From Serinus canaria (taxonomy: Eukaryota; Chordata; Aves; Passeriformes; Fringillidae), in contig NC_066321.1 in NCBI RefSeq assembly GCF_022539315.1, forward strand, positions 5,643,324 to 5,707,323: a stretch of DNA of 64,000 nt, given 5' to 3'. A model generated the notes under the pieces. The model saw only the letters and a list, made by a program, of their open reading frames with translations, was not told the DNA's origin and did not search any database. Each line of letters begins with the position of its first letter. Within the stretch, counting starts at the first letter, position 1. Positions 1 through 23,100 of the stretch are shown here, piece by piece. Made by a program: the position numbers and the translations under genes.

Positions 1-10822
<10,822 letters not shown>

Positions 10823-10990
10823 CTGGGCTGCTCTGTGCCCCTGGGGGCTGTGCGAGTGATGCTGCTGAGCTCCTGGGCTGCGCTCCCAGCCGGCCCCCTC
10901 CCAGTCCAGCCACCTTTCTGCCCAGCCACCTTCCAGTCCAGGCGCCTCCCACCCAGCCCCATCCCATCCCTGCCGTCCCACCCCCGGCGC
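10823..10990 (-). other. HNMT: Predicted 5' untranslated exon of HNMT copy A (upstream limit approximate)
   Basis: The 3' boundary is a near-consensus donor, CCCAG/GTAAGC, at 10823/10822 inside the CpG island. It would splice to the acceptor above 7941. The upper limit is a guess, because the transcription start cannot be seen. Confidence 0.5.
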
Positions 10991-11037
10991 CGCGTCACGG
11001 GAGAGGTTTTGCTGCTGAGCAAAGAACAGGCGGCAGC

Positions 11038-11167
11038 TGATGGGGATGGAGCAGAGTTCGACCCTCGTATGGCAGCATCTGCTGGGGATGGAACAGAGTT
11101 AGAACCTCGTATGGCAGCATCTGCTGAGGATGGAGCAGGCAGAGTTAGACCCTCGTATGGCAGCAGC
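11038..11167 (+). repeat. 42-bp minisatellite, three copies
   Basis: Three adjacent units share GAGTTCGACCCTCGTATGGC or close variants. The first two are 42 bp and the third about 46 bp, owing to a 4-bp insertion. The repeat lies just upstream of the copy A island and is in frame with a chance open frame, which I do not call as a gene. Confidence 0.9.
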
Positions 11168-12211
11168 TGCCTGGAGAGGCAGGGGGCAGCTCCCAGCCCT
11201 GCCACATCCATGTCCACTGTCCATGTGTTGCCCACCAGTTCTCCCCCAGGACACACCTGGCACGTCCACCCTGCCGTGGGAACACCCAGACACGGAGCTC
11301 TGCCCCTGTGTTAATTACAGCTGGGGTGGCAAATGAAGCCCTGCCAGTGGAAAATAGAAAATGCAGCTCATGACAATTTGGAAATAATTGTCTCAGTGTG
11401 TGGCATGGGGTGATGGGCAGGATCATTTGCAGCTTGCATATAGAGCCCTTCCATTAGAGAAAACTTTGCTTTTTTAGCTGGTTTTCTTGCCAGCAGATAT
11501 TCTTCTTATCCCTTACTTTCCAGAGCTTAAGCATTTTCCAAGTACTGTGCACCCTCTGCAGCCCTGTCAGGAGCAGTTTTATCCCAAGGAACATAAGTAT
11601 GGATAAAACCACTGACCCATGTCTGCTATCACATTGTGATTTGGTGTTCAGGGCACCACACATTTGCCCTATTTTTTGCCTTTGTTTCTCCATGTTTAGC
11701 AAGAAGGAATATTTTTTAAGTTAAATGAAGAAGTTTTCCTTCTGGAGTTAGATAGAGAAATGAACTGTTCAAGGAGAAATGAGCTGTTCACATGCTAAAA
11801 GTCACATAAAATAATACCAGTAATATTAATAACGATGCTTTCAAAGGCACAGTTACAGGGAGAATGGCTGCAGTTTGACATTTAGCTGAGAGTTTACTCA
11901 AATGAAGATTTCATATCAACAGTTAAAATTGTTCAGCCAGAACGACGACTGTGTGTAAAGGCAACACCCACTGCAATTTTTTCTCTCTCTGTTCACAGCA
12001 CCATTTCCTCTCCAGTTTGAGGGAATGAGATACAAAGCCCTTTATCAAAGACCTCACCAGGAGCAGCAATGCCACAGTGTTTTAGCATCTACCATATTTT
12101 ATGATTCTGTGCTTCAAAGAGCGATGCCAAATCCACACAGGCAGAATGGGGAGACTAGCAACAGCTGTAACAACAGTTTTGCCCTTTCAAATCAACAATA
12201 ATGACTTGCTT

Positions 12212-12291
12212 GCCCATGGCAGGAGATCTTAGGTCTAGGTGGTCTTTCAGGTCCTTTTGAACCCCTTTTCTGTGGTTCTCTAATTCTACGA
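12212..12291 (+). mobile_element. CR1 LINE 3' tail fragment (degraded)
   Basis: The plus strand carries CCATGGCAGGAGATCTTAGG followed by TCTTTCAGGTCC and a TCTAATTCTACGA end. This is a diverged form of the avian CR1 3' terminus. Confidence 0.7.
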
Positions 12292-13050
12292 CTTTATTTT
12301 CAAGGGGTGTTTTGAGGAAAATGAAACTCCAAATACCCCATCAGCCACAAATCAAGCCAGCTTCTACTGGCCTGCAGTGTCCCAGCAAATGTCCCTTCTG
12401 CAGCCACAGCTCCCACCCAGGGAACCCTGTCCTGGCTCTGTACTGGTGATAAGCACTGCTGTTCAAACATAGCTGAACAGCAGCATCAGTGGTATTTGGT
12501 TTTCTGTGCAGTTCTAGAAATTTGTATTAATTGTATCACCAAAGCTGTGCAAGCTGGTCTAAAGAAAATGAACTCAGTGCATCTGGCCCACACTTTTCCC
12601 CCTCTGTAGAACATTAAGTATGGGTTTTTCAAGTGCCAGTTGCCATTTAATATGAAAGCCTAAGTTTAGAGAGTCAAAAATAAAGATTATATGCATCTGG
12701 TGCTTTTAAGTGCATTATGAAAAGAAAAGATGCCTCTGTTATTTTGCTTCTTTAATTTCCCCTGGGGACTCACTGTGTGAGCTTTAAGCAAAATCCCAGC
12801 CATTTCAGTGTGATGTGTGCTCAGTGCTGCCCTGAAGCAGGGACACTGGGGATTTGGGGTGCTGCACCACTGCCTAGCCCTGTGCCCAGGGCAGGGCCCT
12901 GCTGAGCCAGAGGCTGTGAACCAGCAGAGAAGGACCAGGACCAGGATGGAGCATCATTCTATAAAGTGACACCCTGCAGAGGAGCTGGCCACACACAGAC
13001 CTGGCAGGTCTATGGGTTTGTTCATTAAGGTAGTTGTACACTATTTGACA

Positions 13051-13235
13051 TCATAGAACCATCACAGAATCATAGAATACCCTGCCATGGGCAGGGACAC
13101 TTTCCATTTTGTCAGGCTGCTCCAAGCCCCATCCAACTGGCCTTGAGCCCTTCCAGGGATGGAGCAGCCACAGATTCTTATTATTTATTTATGAAAAATC
13201 ACCTTCCTGTCCCATTCTGCCCTGTGTCCTCCGAT
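13051..13235 (-). mobile_element. CR1 LINE 3' fragment
   Basis: It starts with the inverted CR1 tail (ATCACAGAATCATAGAAT) and continues through CCTGCCATGGGCAGGGACAC and CTTCCAGGGATGGAGCAGCC in consensus order. It is interrupted by an AT-rich piece around 13177-13200. Confidence 0.92.
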
Positions 13236-14983
13236 ACACAGCACTGCCCTAGATAGCAGGAGGCTGAGTTATTGAAAGGAAATCCTACAAGCCCTAAGGG
13301 CATTAATATGTTGGAAATAATATATTCTACATTTCTCTGTCATGACAGCTCAAGAGACAGTTCACAGCTCTGTAGATACCTGGACAACTGTGAGGTAGAA
13401 TAATGCTGAAATACAAAGCTGTGAGTAAGACAAGTCCCCTTGAGAACCTGGCAAGGACACAAGTAGCTGTCACTGGCTCCTTAGGTGAGTCAAGAGGTGG
13501 GAACAGCCAACATCTGCAGATTATTTCCTTCTCTGGAGTACATCTGTGTGGGTTTGGGCTGAAAATTTATACTCTGGGAAGAAGGGGAAAGGAGTTAAAG
13601 GTCCAAATGAATCACTGAAACCTTTTTCTCCAGGTATGCTCCAAGTGATGCTGGGAGACAGCCTTGGGTGGAGGAAAAGGGGAGGGGATCACTCCCTGCT
13701 CCAGGCTCCCAGGATGCCCACCAGCAGCACCGGATTTCCTGCGGGCTGTGCTGATCCACAAGCTCCAACAGCCTCATCAGTCACATGGCAGAAGTGCAAA
13801 TAGCAGAAAAAAAATTATCCACTCTATGGTTTAGAAGAGCCATGCTAGCTGGTGAAACTGTTGATGCCTTCAGAGATGAAAAGTCCTAAGTGAGCAAAAA
13901 CCAGGGAACAAGCAGGGGACTGGGACTGGCTGCTGCCTACATGTGAAGACAGGAGATGAAGGCTGTGCAATGTTGATTTTACCTCAGAAGGGATGGGAGT
14001 GCCAGAACAGACCATCCCTCACATGAATGCAGTGACCCTCCTCTGTGGGAGGATCCATCCCTTTGGAGCAGGGAGCAGAGGCTGGAGCCTCAGCTGAGAA
14101 AAGCTAAGCTCAGGAGATGGATCCATATTTACTGTCCCCCACAACTTAATATAACACAGAGTGTGTGGGTCAGGTCTAGGAAACTGGAAAGAGGCAGAAG
14201 GAGCAGGAAAGGCTGCACAGGAACTCCGTAATTTCTACCTTGTAACCAGATTTCAAAGCATTTGTAGATGGCCCAAATATCTGAGCCCAAAGATCCAGGA
14301 GTTTATTTGGCTTACCTCTGGAGCTGATGTAATCAGACATGGGCAGGCTGATCAAAGCAGGAGACGTTGCTAATGTCTGAGGAATAATTTCTGCTGTGTC
14401 CCAATAAAGCACACGCTGATGGGAGCTGGGCTGATAACGGCTGCGCTGCGCCGGCCTCGCTAAATCTCATTTTTCAGGACAACTGAACTGTCAGTGCCAA
14501 AGAACAGACAGGTTATTGCTCATGCTCCTCCAAGGTTACTTTTATTAAAATGGAAATTTCCAAAGCTTTGCATGCACACATACGTGGCCACGGGTGCAGG
14601 GGGAGAGGAGCCTTGCCACAGGCACCCCTCCTCCTTAGTGCAGCCCTCACAAATGGGGTGCCCTGGGGGAACTGGGCATGGCTGTCCCTGCCCTGCTCTG
14701 TGTCTGAATAGCCCATCCTCACCACGGCTTTGGGCTGGCCTTGGCACCTACAGCAGCCTGGGGTGAGTGCAGTGCTCTCCCCCACAGCTGCACCCCATTA
14801 ACTTCCACTGTGATCTGGGTGAGGATTTGCTGTCCCCCCTGAAACCCAGCACAGGCACCATCACCTTGAAACTGAGCCTTTCACATTCTGGGATGACACA
14901 GCTCTTCCTACCAGAGGGGAGCAGCTCCCAACCCCTCTCACTGCAATTAATTCATTCCTGCAGGTTCTGCCACAGATTGGGAT

Positions 14984-15030
14984 GGGGAGGAGAGGAGAGA
15001 GGAGAGAGGAGAGAGAGAGGAGAGGAGAAG
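14984..15030 (+). repeat. (GGAGA)n purine run
   Basis: About 47 bases of GGAGA/GAGAG units with no pyrimidines. Confidence 0.9.
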
Positions 15031-17803
15031 ATTTCATTTGGAAGGACCCTAAAATGATGAGCTAATACAGATGCCTGATAACTTCAGGTCTGGCTGTAAG
15101 TTAAAGCATCTTGTTAAGGACAGTATCCAGATGTTTTTTAAACAGACAATAGCAAAAGAAAAATAGGGGGAAGAAGAGCAAAAAAAATTAATACCTAGCT
15201 GTGTTTTACTTTCTGTTGTCATAACCCACAGAGGAGCTGCAACAGACAAAACCTGAACTTGTCTGCTGAGAAATGACTTGTTCAACAAATGTGTCTTTTT
15301 ATCTTCCCCAGTACATCTGAGGAATAGATTAAATTTTTACAAACATGTGCCTTAGTTAAAATAATTTTGCTTTTCCCACTCATGAAGTTAATTGAACCAA
15401 AAATTGTTCGTGAAATATCTCATTATGGAGCACTCCAAATTCCTGGCTTGCAATTAGTGAAACAAATCAGTGCTCTATTCCCAGACTGAAAAAAACTCCA
15501 AAATATTAGAGCATTTCAATTAGCAATTTGAAACTGAAATTCTTAATTGAATTGATCTCAGAAAGAAATTCAATTTGAAAAAAAAACATTGGTAAGGGGA
15601 TTTCATTACTGTGCCTGGTTTTGGAGGTGGTTCAGGATGATCACACCTTCACCAACAGGTATTCCACACCAGAAGGAGCTGGTAGAAGGAGATGCTGCTG
15701 GAAATCATCCAGAATGTGCAGCTCTTGTCCTGGGAAGCCACAAGCAGCCATGGACAAGACACAAAAGCCCCAGCTTCTTGCTAGCCCTGAGTGCAGTTCA
15801 TTTTTTCCTGGGGACTGCAATCTCTGCCCAGAAACTTTTTTCTGTGCTGGAGAAGCATGAAGGACTCAGCAAAGGCCTGGCTCAGGTTATTGACGTTATG
15901 GGAAAGCAGAGTTATGCCAGGCAAGAGGACATGGCCTTTTTATGTGCCACTTTTGCTGCTGATTCAGGTTTTCTACACATTTTAGGAAACAATAATAATT
16001 CATTATGAGAAATATGGGAATAATTATTTTCTCTTTTGAAGATGCAATGATATGAGGAGAAGATTGACAGAAATACCCAACAACCTATAAATCCAAAAAT
16101 AACAACTTGGACATTGTTTTTCAGAGACTGTCATGAGGAGCTGCCCCTGGTACCAGGCTGACTCAGTGGAGCTTCAGCCCCAGGAATGATAAAAGCATGA
16201 AGTGAGACAGAAGTCATGCAGCTCTTAATACTTGCTCGTGTTTTAATTCATTTTCACTTGTAACAGCCATAGTTGTTTTTCCCAAAACAAACATTCCTGG
16301 TTCAAAAGATCGCTGTCTTTCCTATATTTGTGCTATTTCTGCAACATCCACTTCCCACTGGCACCTTCTCCATGTTACTAATTTCCCCTTTCCTCCTTCT
16401 CTAGCTGTTCCCTCAAGAGCTGGTGCGACAAAGAAGATCTGAACGAGCCCCACTTGAAAAGCAATCAACCAAAATTAGAAGGGCTTTCTTCTAGGCTGTG
16501 TTTGGAAAGGCATCATCCCCCTGAGCACATGGCACTGCTGTCTGCCTGTGCCCTGCTCTGACAGGGCAATGCAGGGGGAGCAGTGCCTGCCGTCACAGCA
16601 TAATTTGAATATTCCACTTGGAACTCCTTGGCGTGGCTCACATGCCTCCTAAATCTCTCTGCTTGAAGTGTAACATTTTCATGCCCTTCACATCTCTTCC
16701 TGTGGGAACTTATGTTAAGCTTTGGAAAGGGTTTAGGCACACTCATTCCCCTCCAATGGCAGCAGTAGCTGCTTACAACTCTCAGAATCAAAATCTTTGT
16801 GTGAAGTTGTCTTAGGAACACTTCAGATGTCTGTAAGACACCACTCATGCCAAAACCCCACGTGGGAGTTACCCTGACCTGGTGAAGAGTGTCCTTTAGA
16901 CAAAACTTATTCCCTTCAGCCTGTGGGATCCTGGGCTGGATGGCAGCTGGCAGTGCCAGCACAGGGGTGGCACCCCTGGGGTCTCTGTAGTGCACAGCCC
17001 ATGCACCACTTTGGGCATTACACTGCCATGGCAACCTTTAGATCTAAAATGCTCCATATTTCTTTCTGAAGTGTTCCATATTTTTTTCTTTCTGCTTCCT
17101 GGGACAGAGAACAGCATCCTGAAAATGGGGCTTTGCACCCAGCACCTCCAGACCAGTCACTAACTTTCCCTTTTCTTCTTTTCCTTTTTTATTTCCTTTT
17201 TTCCCTTACAATCCCAAAGCTTTTTCCCCTTCTGCCTTCTTAATGACAATGGTGGGATGTTCCCACAGGTTCCTGATGAGAATCTGTGTAGAAAGAGAGG
17301 GCCAGTGAGCTTTAGGAGTGCCTGTGTGGGAAGAGGGCTCAGCACCTGGATGTTCTCAGGGCAACTGTGTGGCCCCAAGTCTCCCCTTGGGGCACAGATG
17401 GGAGGTGAAGCTCAGCTCTTGCTGTTTTTATCTCTCCCGGGCCTCACAATGGGTCAGAAGTGGAGGAATAAGAAAAATAAAGATCAAGTGACCCTGTGAG
17501 CAGCATGGCTGGCTGGGGGGCTGCTCTGCTGTGACCTTGGTCTCTCCAGCCCTTCATTCTCAGCAAGCACACCCAGCAGAGTGAGCTTTAATGGCCCTGT
17601 GCCACTCACAGCCACTAAACAAACTGCAGGCAGGACCACAGAAACAGACTGACAGTTCTGCAAACTGCTATTACCAATGATTTCACCTTTTTTTTAATGC
17701 CAGATGTCATGATCAACCACTGTCATGTGCAGTTGGACCCTGGGATCTGCCATTGCAGGTGGAAAGTGAGAGGGTCTGCAGCCCACCAGGGCTGGTATGG
17801 CCA

Positions 17804-18115
17804 GAGAATCACAGAATGGTTTGAGTTGGAAGGGACCTTAAAGACCATCCTGTTCCACCCTCTGCCATGGGCAGGAACCTTCCACTATCCCAAGTTGCTC
17901 CAGTCCCATCCAACCTGGCCTTGGACACTGCCAGGGATCCAGGGGCAGCCACAGCTGCTCTGGGCACCCTGTGCCAGGGCCTGCCCACCCTCACAGAAAA
18001 TAATTTCTTCCTAACATCCAATCTAAGCCTGCCCTCTTTGAGTTTAAAGCCATTCCCCCTTGCTTTATCACCACCTGCCAATGCACAAAGCTGCTCTCCA
18101 AAGCCATGCTGAAGC
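17804..18115 (-). mobile_element. CR1 LINE 3' fragment
   Basis: It begins AATCACAGAATGGTTTGAGT, then GGAAGGGACCTTAAAG, CTGCCATGGGCAGGAAC and AATTTCTTCCTAACATCCAA, the usual order of an inverted avian CR1 3' end, covering about 310 bp. It is the best-preserved CR1 copy between the two genes. Confidence 0.96.
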
Positions 18116-19877
18116 TTGGCTTTGAACACAGCCATGCTTTAATTTATACTCCTTTTTTTTTACTACAGTTTGAGCTAATATATTAATTTTGGAGCTGAGT
18201 GTACCACCTACTGCCAAAAGACATTGCAAATGTGGGATTTCACAGTGAAATATCAGTACAAAAGCACTGCTTTTACTTGCTAGTACTTATCAGTGCGAGG
18301 TACATGGATCATGCAAAAGCCCTTGACATAGTGCTGTAACATTGCTCCAGTGAAAATGTACAAGGGCTTTTCATGGATAGTGCTGTCATTTAATTTTTTT
18401 TTAATTACAACTTAATTTGTAGCCAACAGGAGCCTTGACTGGAAGCTCCTCCCTGCAGAGTCCATTCATGCTTCAGCCAGAGATGCTGAAAAGGCCATCT
18501 TAAAGCTCCCCTAGAAGTACTGTGGATTTCCCCCTCTCTGTGAAAAGCCATTCCCAAAGAAATGACAGTTGTCTCCTCAAGCCTTCAACTGAAGGTGTGT
18601 TTGTTTGCTCTGAAGCCAGATGTGAAGAATTGTGTCTGGAAAAAAGGAATTTTCCAGAAGGCCATGAGTGGGATGGAAGGGGCAGTGAGGGATGCCTGCA
18701 GGGAGCCTGGCTGTCAGTCTGCAGACCTGGGGGAGGCAGCTCTGTCCTGACTGCATCCTTTGAGCTCCTTCTCCTGTTACAGCCCCAGCAATTGCCATTC
18801 CCAGCGTGGTGTCTTCACCTGCCCTCTTATCTCTTTCCATGATCCCTGCTCTCGCTTCCCTTTCTGCCCTGTAGGCCTGCAACTGCTGCTGGAAATAATA
18901 TTTTTTTAATACCATTTCTATCTCACCCCTCAATCCAGCTGGTGCCATTGTAGGCAGTTTCCAAGTGTCACTGCTTCTTTCAAATTCACATCCTCCTGCA
19001 AGATACAAACCCATCCAACCCAGCCTGCTCACTCTCTCCTTTGTGCAGGCTTTATATTGCAAGTTATTTAAACTCACAGCTATTTTCCTGATTAAATAAA
19101 CCTGGGACCAGTTACTCTGAAGACTTTTATTAGAGAGCTACATTGCCATCTTGTTATTTTGATCCCTACTCACCTCTCATCTTCCCACAGACAAAAGCCT
19201 CTGAGTTTCTTTATATATAGGTGCATTCATGCTTCTATTGAGCAGGAATCCTCTTTGCAATCTCTACCCTGGGATGAGCCTGCTCTGCAGATCATATTTG
19301 GTGTTTCACTTGGGTTTGATTTTGTCTCTGCTCTGACAAGCCCTGGCAGAGTTAATGAGGACAAAATAAGCACTTCAGGATTTGCTCCTGATTTCAGTGG
19401 TAGGAGTCACTCCTGGCCATGCTCTGGGTGCCTGTCTTCCTGTTGCAGTCACATCCAGATTCCAAGGGAACTGGGAAGAGTGGGGCAAAGCAGCAGGGAA
19501 CATCTTTCAAATTAGGATACACAGGATGGGTACAGTACCTGAAAAGGCAAAGAGAACTGGAATTGCTTACAGTTATGGCAAAAATAATTGAAAAAAAACC
19601 ACAGGCTTGCTATAGTTAATGAGTTTTACAACTCAGAGCCCAGTGGAGAGACCTGGGCTGTGGATGTACCCCCTGGCTGTGGAATGCTGCTGGTAAGGCA
19701 GGGTTAAAGGTCCAGCCTCCAGCCTTCAGGCACAAAAATGCAAATGTGGTCCACTTTTGGTTTCCCAGAGGCAGACATCTGCTTTCTAAAGGGAGCTTAA
19801 TATAAAATTTTGGAGCCACCTTTTTTCCAGATAGAGGATTTACAGCCTGGGAACAAGCAAAAAAAGTTGTGAAGAGG

Positions 19878-19907
19878 ATTATTATTGTTGTTGTTGTTGC
19901 TGTTGTC
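19878..19907 (+). repeat. (ATT/GTT)n trinucleotide run
   Basis: ATTATTATT passes into GTTGTTGTTGTT with one GCT interruption. Confidence 0.85.
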
Positions 19908-19917
19908 CTTGTTTACT

Positions 19918-20089
19918 ATTAACATTAATTACTATTCTATAATATATATATAATATACACTATACTACATACTACATATACTAATACTATAGTAATATCA
20001 TAATATTACTATATAATATATTATATTAATATTATAAAATATTTATAAAATATATTAATATTTATAATATAGTAATATTACTATTACCT
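19918..20089. repeat. AT-rich low-complexity block
   Basis: Almost pure A and T in irregular TATA, TAATAT and ATTATA words, probably derived from a decayed TA/TAA repeat. It directly abuts the G16 run. Confidence 0.9.
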
Positions 20090-20105
20090 GGGGGGGGGGG
20101 GGGGG
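20090..20105 (+). repeat. G16 homopolymer
   Basis: Sixteen consecutive G residues at the sharp right edge of the AT-rich block. Confidence 0.97.
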
Positions 20106-23100
20106 TTGTCCCTTGGTATTATTTCTTGCAATTTTCACCAAGGATTTTCTCACTCCAGAGCAAGGGAGTGGGGTCTTTTGCAGTCATTCCAAATCAGGGG
20201 CACATCTCTGTATCAGGTCTCTGCAGCTGAGGCCAGCAAGACAAAGTGCAGTGGGGAGATGCAGATCTGCCATCCAAAACACATCCTGAGCTGCTGGGGT
20301 GACAGTGACATGATAACGTCATGAAAAGCCTTGATAAAAATGTGCCTTTTTTTCCCATTAATCAGCTCTGTTTGAGTTGGATGTGCCAGCTTTCCTGAGA
20401 GAAGTAACCTGCCAGACACCCAAATATTGGCTGTTTAATTTCCCTGAAGTTAATGGAGAGAGTGCCTGTAATTACACGTGGCCTCCTGTAAGTTTGCAGC
20501 TTTTGTGATGAAGTAGGAGACAGCATTATGGCACTTAAAGCTATTGATTAGTTAAGCTAATGGACTGAGACTGATTGAATCTATTGCCACAGCCAGGGGA
20601 TTCTGTGTGGCGTTTCTTTTATGAACTCAATAGAAAACACCTCTCACACTGCAGGGTGGGGAGGTGGGGGGACCAGGGAGGGCCCAGGCTGCCCCCACCA
20701 CACTGTGAGTTCTTCATCTCCATGTGGCACCACATCCAAATGCCTTGAGACCAAACTGTTGTGTTAATCTTTTTCCCACTGGTGTACTTCTCATCTGGGA
20801 TCTAACACAGGATTTTTGTGGGCCTTGCAATCATCTGCAGGAGAAGGAAATTTTAAGAAAGCACAGAAATGTGTGAGATTCAATAAATGCCTGAGGAACA
20901 CTGAGGGAAGGGCATTAAGGGTTCATTCCTCTAACAGAGCTCAGTCCTGGCTCCCTAGGCAAGCTTCCCTTGAACAATCCCACAAAGTCTCTCACATGAC
21001 ACACGTGTTTGAGGGGATCTCATGTTGATCTTCAATTTTACAGCCAGTGCTGAAGGCCAAGCTTTACCAGTGAACCTTAATTTCCCTGTCATTAGCAGGA
21101 CACACCAAATCCAGCCCTCAAACTGATCATTTTTGTTAGGCTTTCAGCCCAAATTTATCTCCTAACATTCTGTACCTCCTGGAGTGCAAATGGGAAGATT
21201 GAAGCCATTTCCCTCAATCCAGACTAAAGGCTGGTCAGCACCTTCTCCATCCGTGGAGGCACCAAAGCCACTTGGCTTTGCAGGGCTGCCAACACTGTCC
21301 CCACAGGCCACTCAGGCTGCTGGGGATAGCTTTGCTCTTTGCCATTCCCCTGCTCCAAGTGGAGGCACACAATCAGTGCCACACAGCATGGAAACTGCTC
21401 CTGTCAACAACTTCCAGGGTTTGTTAGGAGATTGGGATTTTGGCTGACAACAACACTGAGGCAACCAGTTTGGCTTGCACAGCTGCTGGCTCACTGGTGT
21501 GCAATATTTTCATTATGTGTCAAGGGTGGTGTAACTTCAGCATGATGCAGAACATATGGATTGGAGACTGGCTGAGTCATTCCTGTAGGTAAAAACCCCA
21601 AGAACTTCAAAATAAAGACTACTCCTAGTCAGAAAGATTAATTTCTCACCTCAGGAAAAAATATTAGGGACATAGCAAAGCAATTAGGCGATAGATAAAT
21701 CTCTGGAGGATTGGCTCACATTTCTGTTTCCCCTGCTGGACCTACCTTGTGTCAAAAGGATGTTTACAAAGAATGAGCAATTATTTAATGGACTGACTGG
21801 AGTGTCCAATAGGCTATTTAGAAGAGCCATAATTATCTATATGCAATAACAGTTGAGTCACATGCTTGTAACATCCCTCAGCCATTAAACAAGACATAAA
21901 TCAGACAAAATACAGTCCTGACACAAACAGGGAACATCAGATCCACAGCCAAGGCCCCCAGGCTCCTGTGCCTGTCCATGTTTGGAGATGTTTGTGGTGC
22001 TGGGTGGATCAGCATCTCTCCTGCTGCCACTCTAGGGGGACACAGATGTCCCACAGGTCCCATGACAGCACCCTGAGTATGTCCCTGCTGTCCCCAGGCA
22101 CTCTGAGTAGCCCATGGCATGTGCAAGGCCACCCTGCAGCCTCCCTTGTCACTTCCCAGGGGACACAGATGGTGGCTCGGTCACCTGCCCCTCCAGGAGC
22201 TGCTGGAGCTCAAAGACACAATCTATCACAACAAGAGAGCAAGGACTCATGAAAACTGATTTTGTGATGTTTGGCTGTTCCCTGCAGGTGCGAACGTGGC
22301 TGTCCATCAGCAGGGCAATGCTGACCTCTGCTGCCAGAAACCAAAATTATGGAAAACTACCTGCAGCAGTACTAATGTGGTCAGGAGGCTTTGGAGGAGG
22401 GGGTACAACCCCACCCAGGTGTAACCTTCGGGTTTGTACCTTGCAAACCAGAGCTTGACAAGATGCTGTAAAATCTGGGTTATGAGCTGGAGCCAGTCCT
22501 GTCCTGATGGCTTGGCAGAGACAGGGGCACTGTCCCCACCCCTGGGAGCCAGAGCTGATGTGCCCATCTCAACCAGCACAGAGGGTCTTACAAATCTGGC
22601 TGCAGAAACTCCATCAGTGCTTTGCTCTGCTGGCTGGGAAGAGAGGATGTCACACAGACAGAAGTCATGCTTCACTTTTCAGGCAGCAATTGGGATTTTC
22701 ACATCTAGAAAATATTAGCTTGCTAAAATAATGTAAAAATACAGGTTATTCCTCTTAATTACAGCTGGGGTCCAGCAACTAGGAATGGTCAGAGAAGCAG
22801 CAGACCTGGAGGCATTTTCTAGGGTCTTCCTCAAGGGTCAGTCACACAGCTTAATATTCCCAGTAATGATCTTGTGAGAAAAGGAAGATTGTGGTGATGA
22901 AAATGTGCCCCAAACCTGGGGGGTGCCTTCAGTACAGAGGAGAGCTGGGATATGATACTGAGAGGAATGCCTGTCCCTGAGAGCTGAAAGCCCAGTTTGG
23001 GATGGCACAGGGGAAAAGACTGCTCCAGCATGAGATGGGTCTGTGATTCAACAGAGATACAAGCAGGTGAAAAGGGCAAGGGGAATGCTGAGATATATCA

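Noticed and set aside
12083..12120. An ATTTTATGATTCTGTGC word resembling a CR1 tail
   Set aside because: Too short, and the upstream bases do not follow the CR1 consensus, unlike the fragment at 12212-12291.
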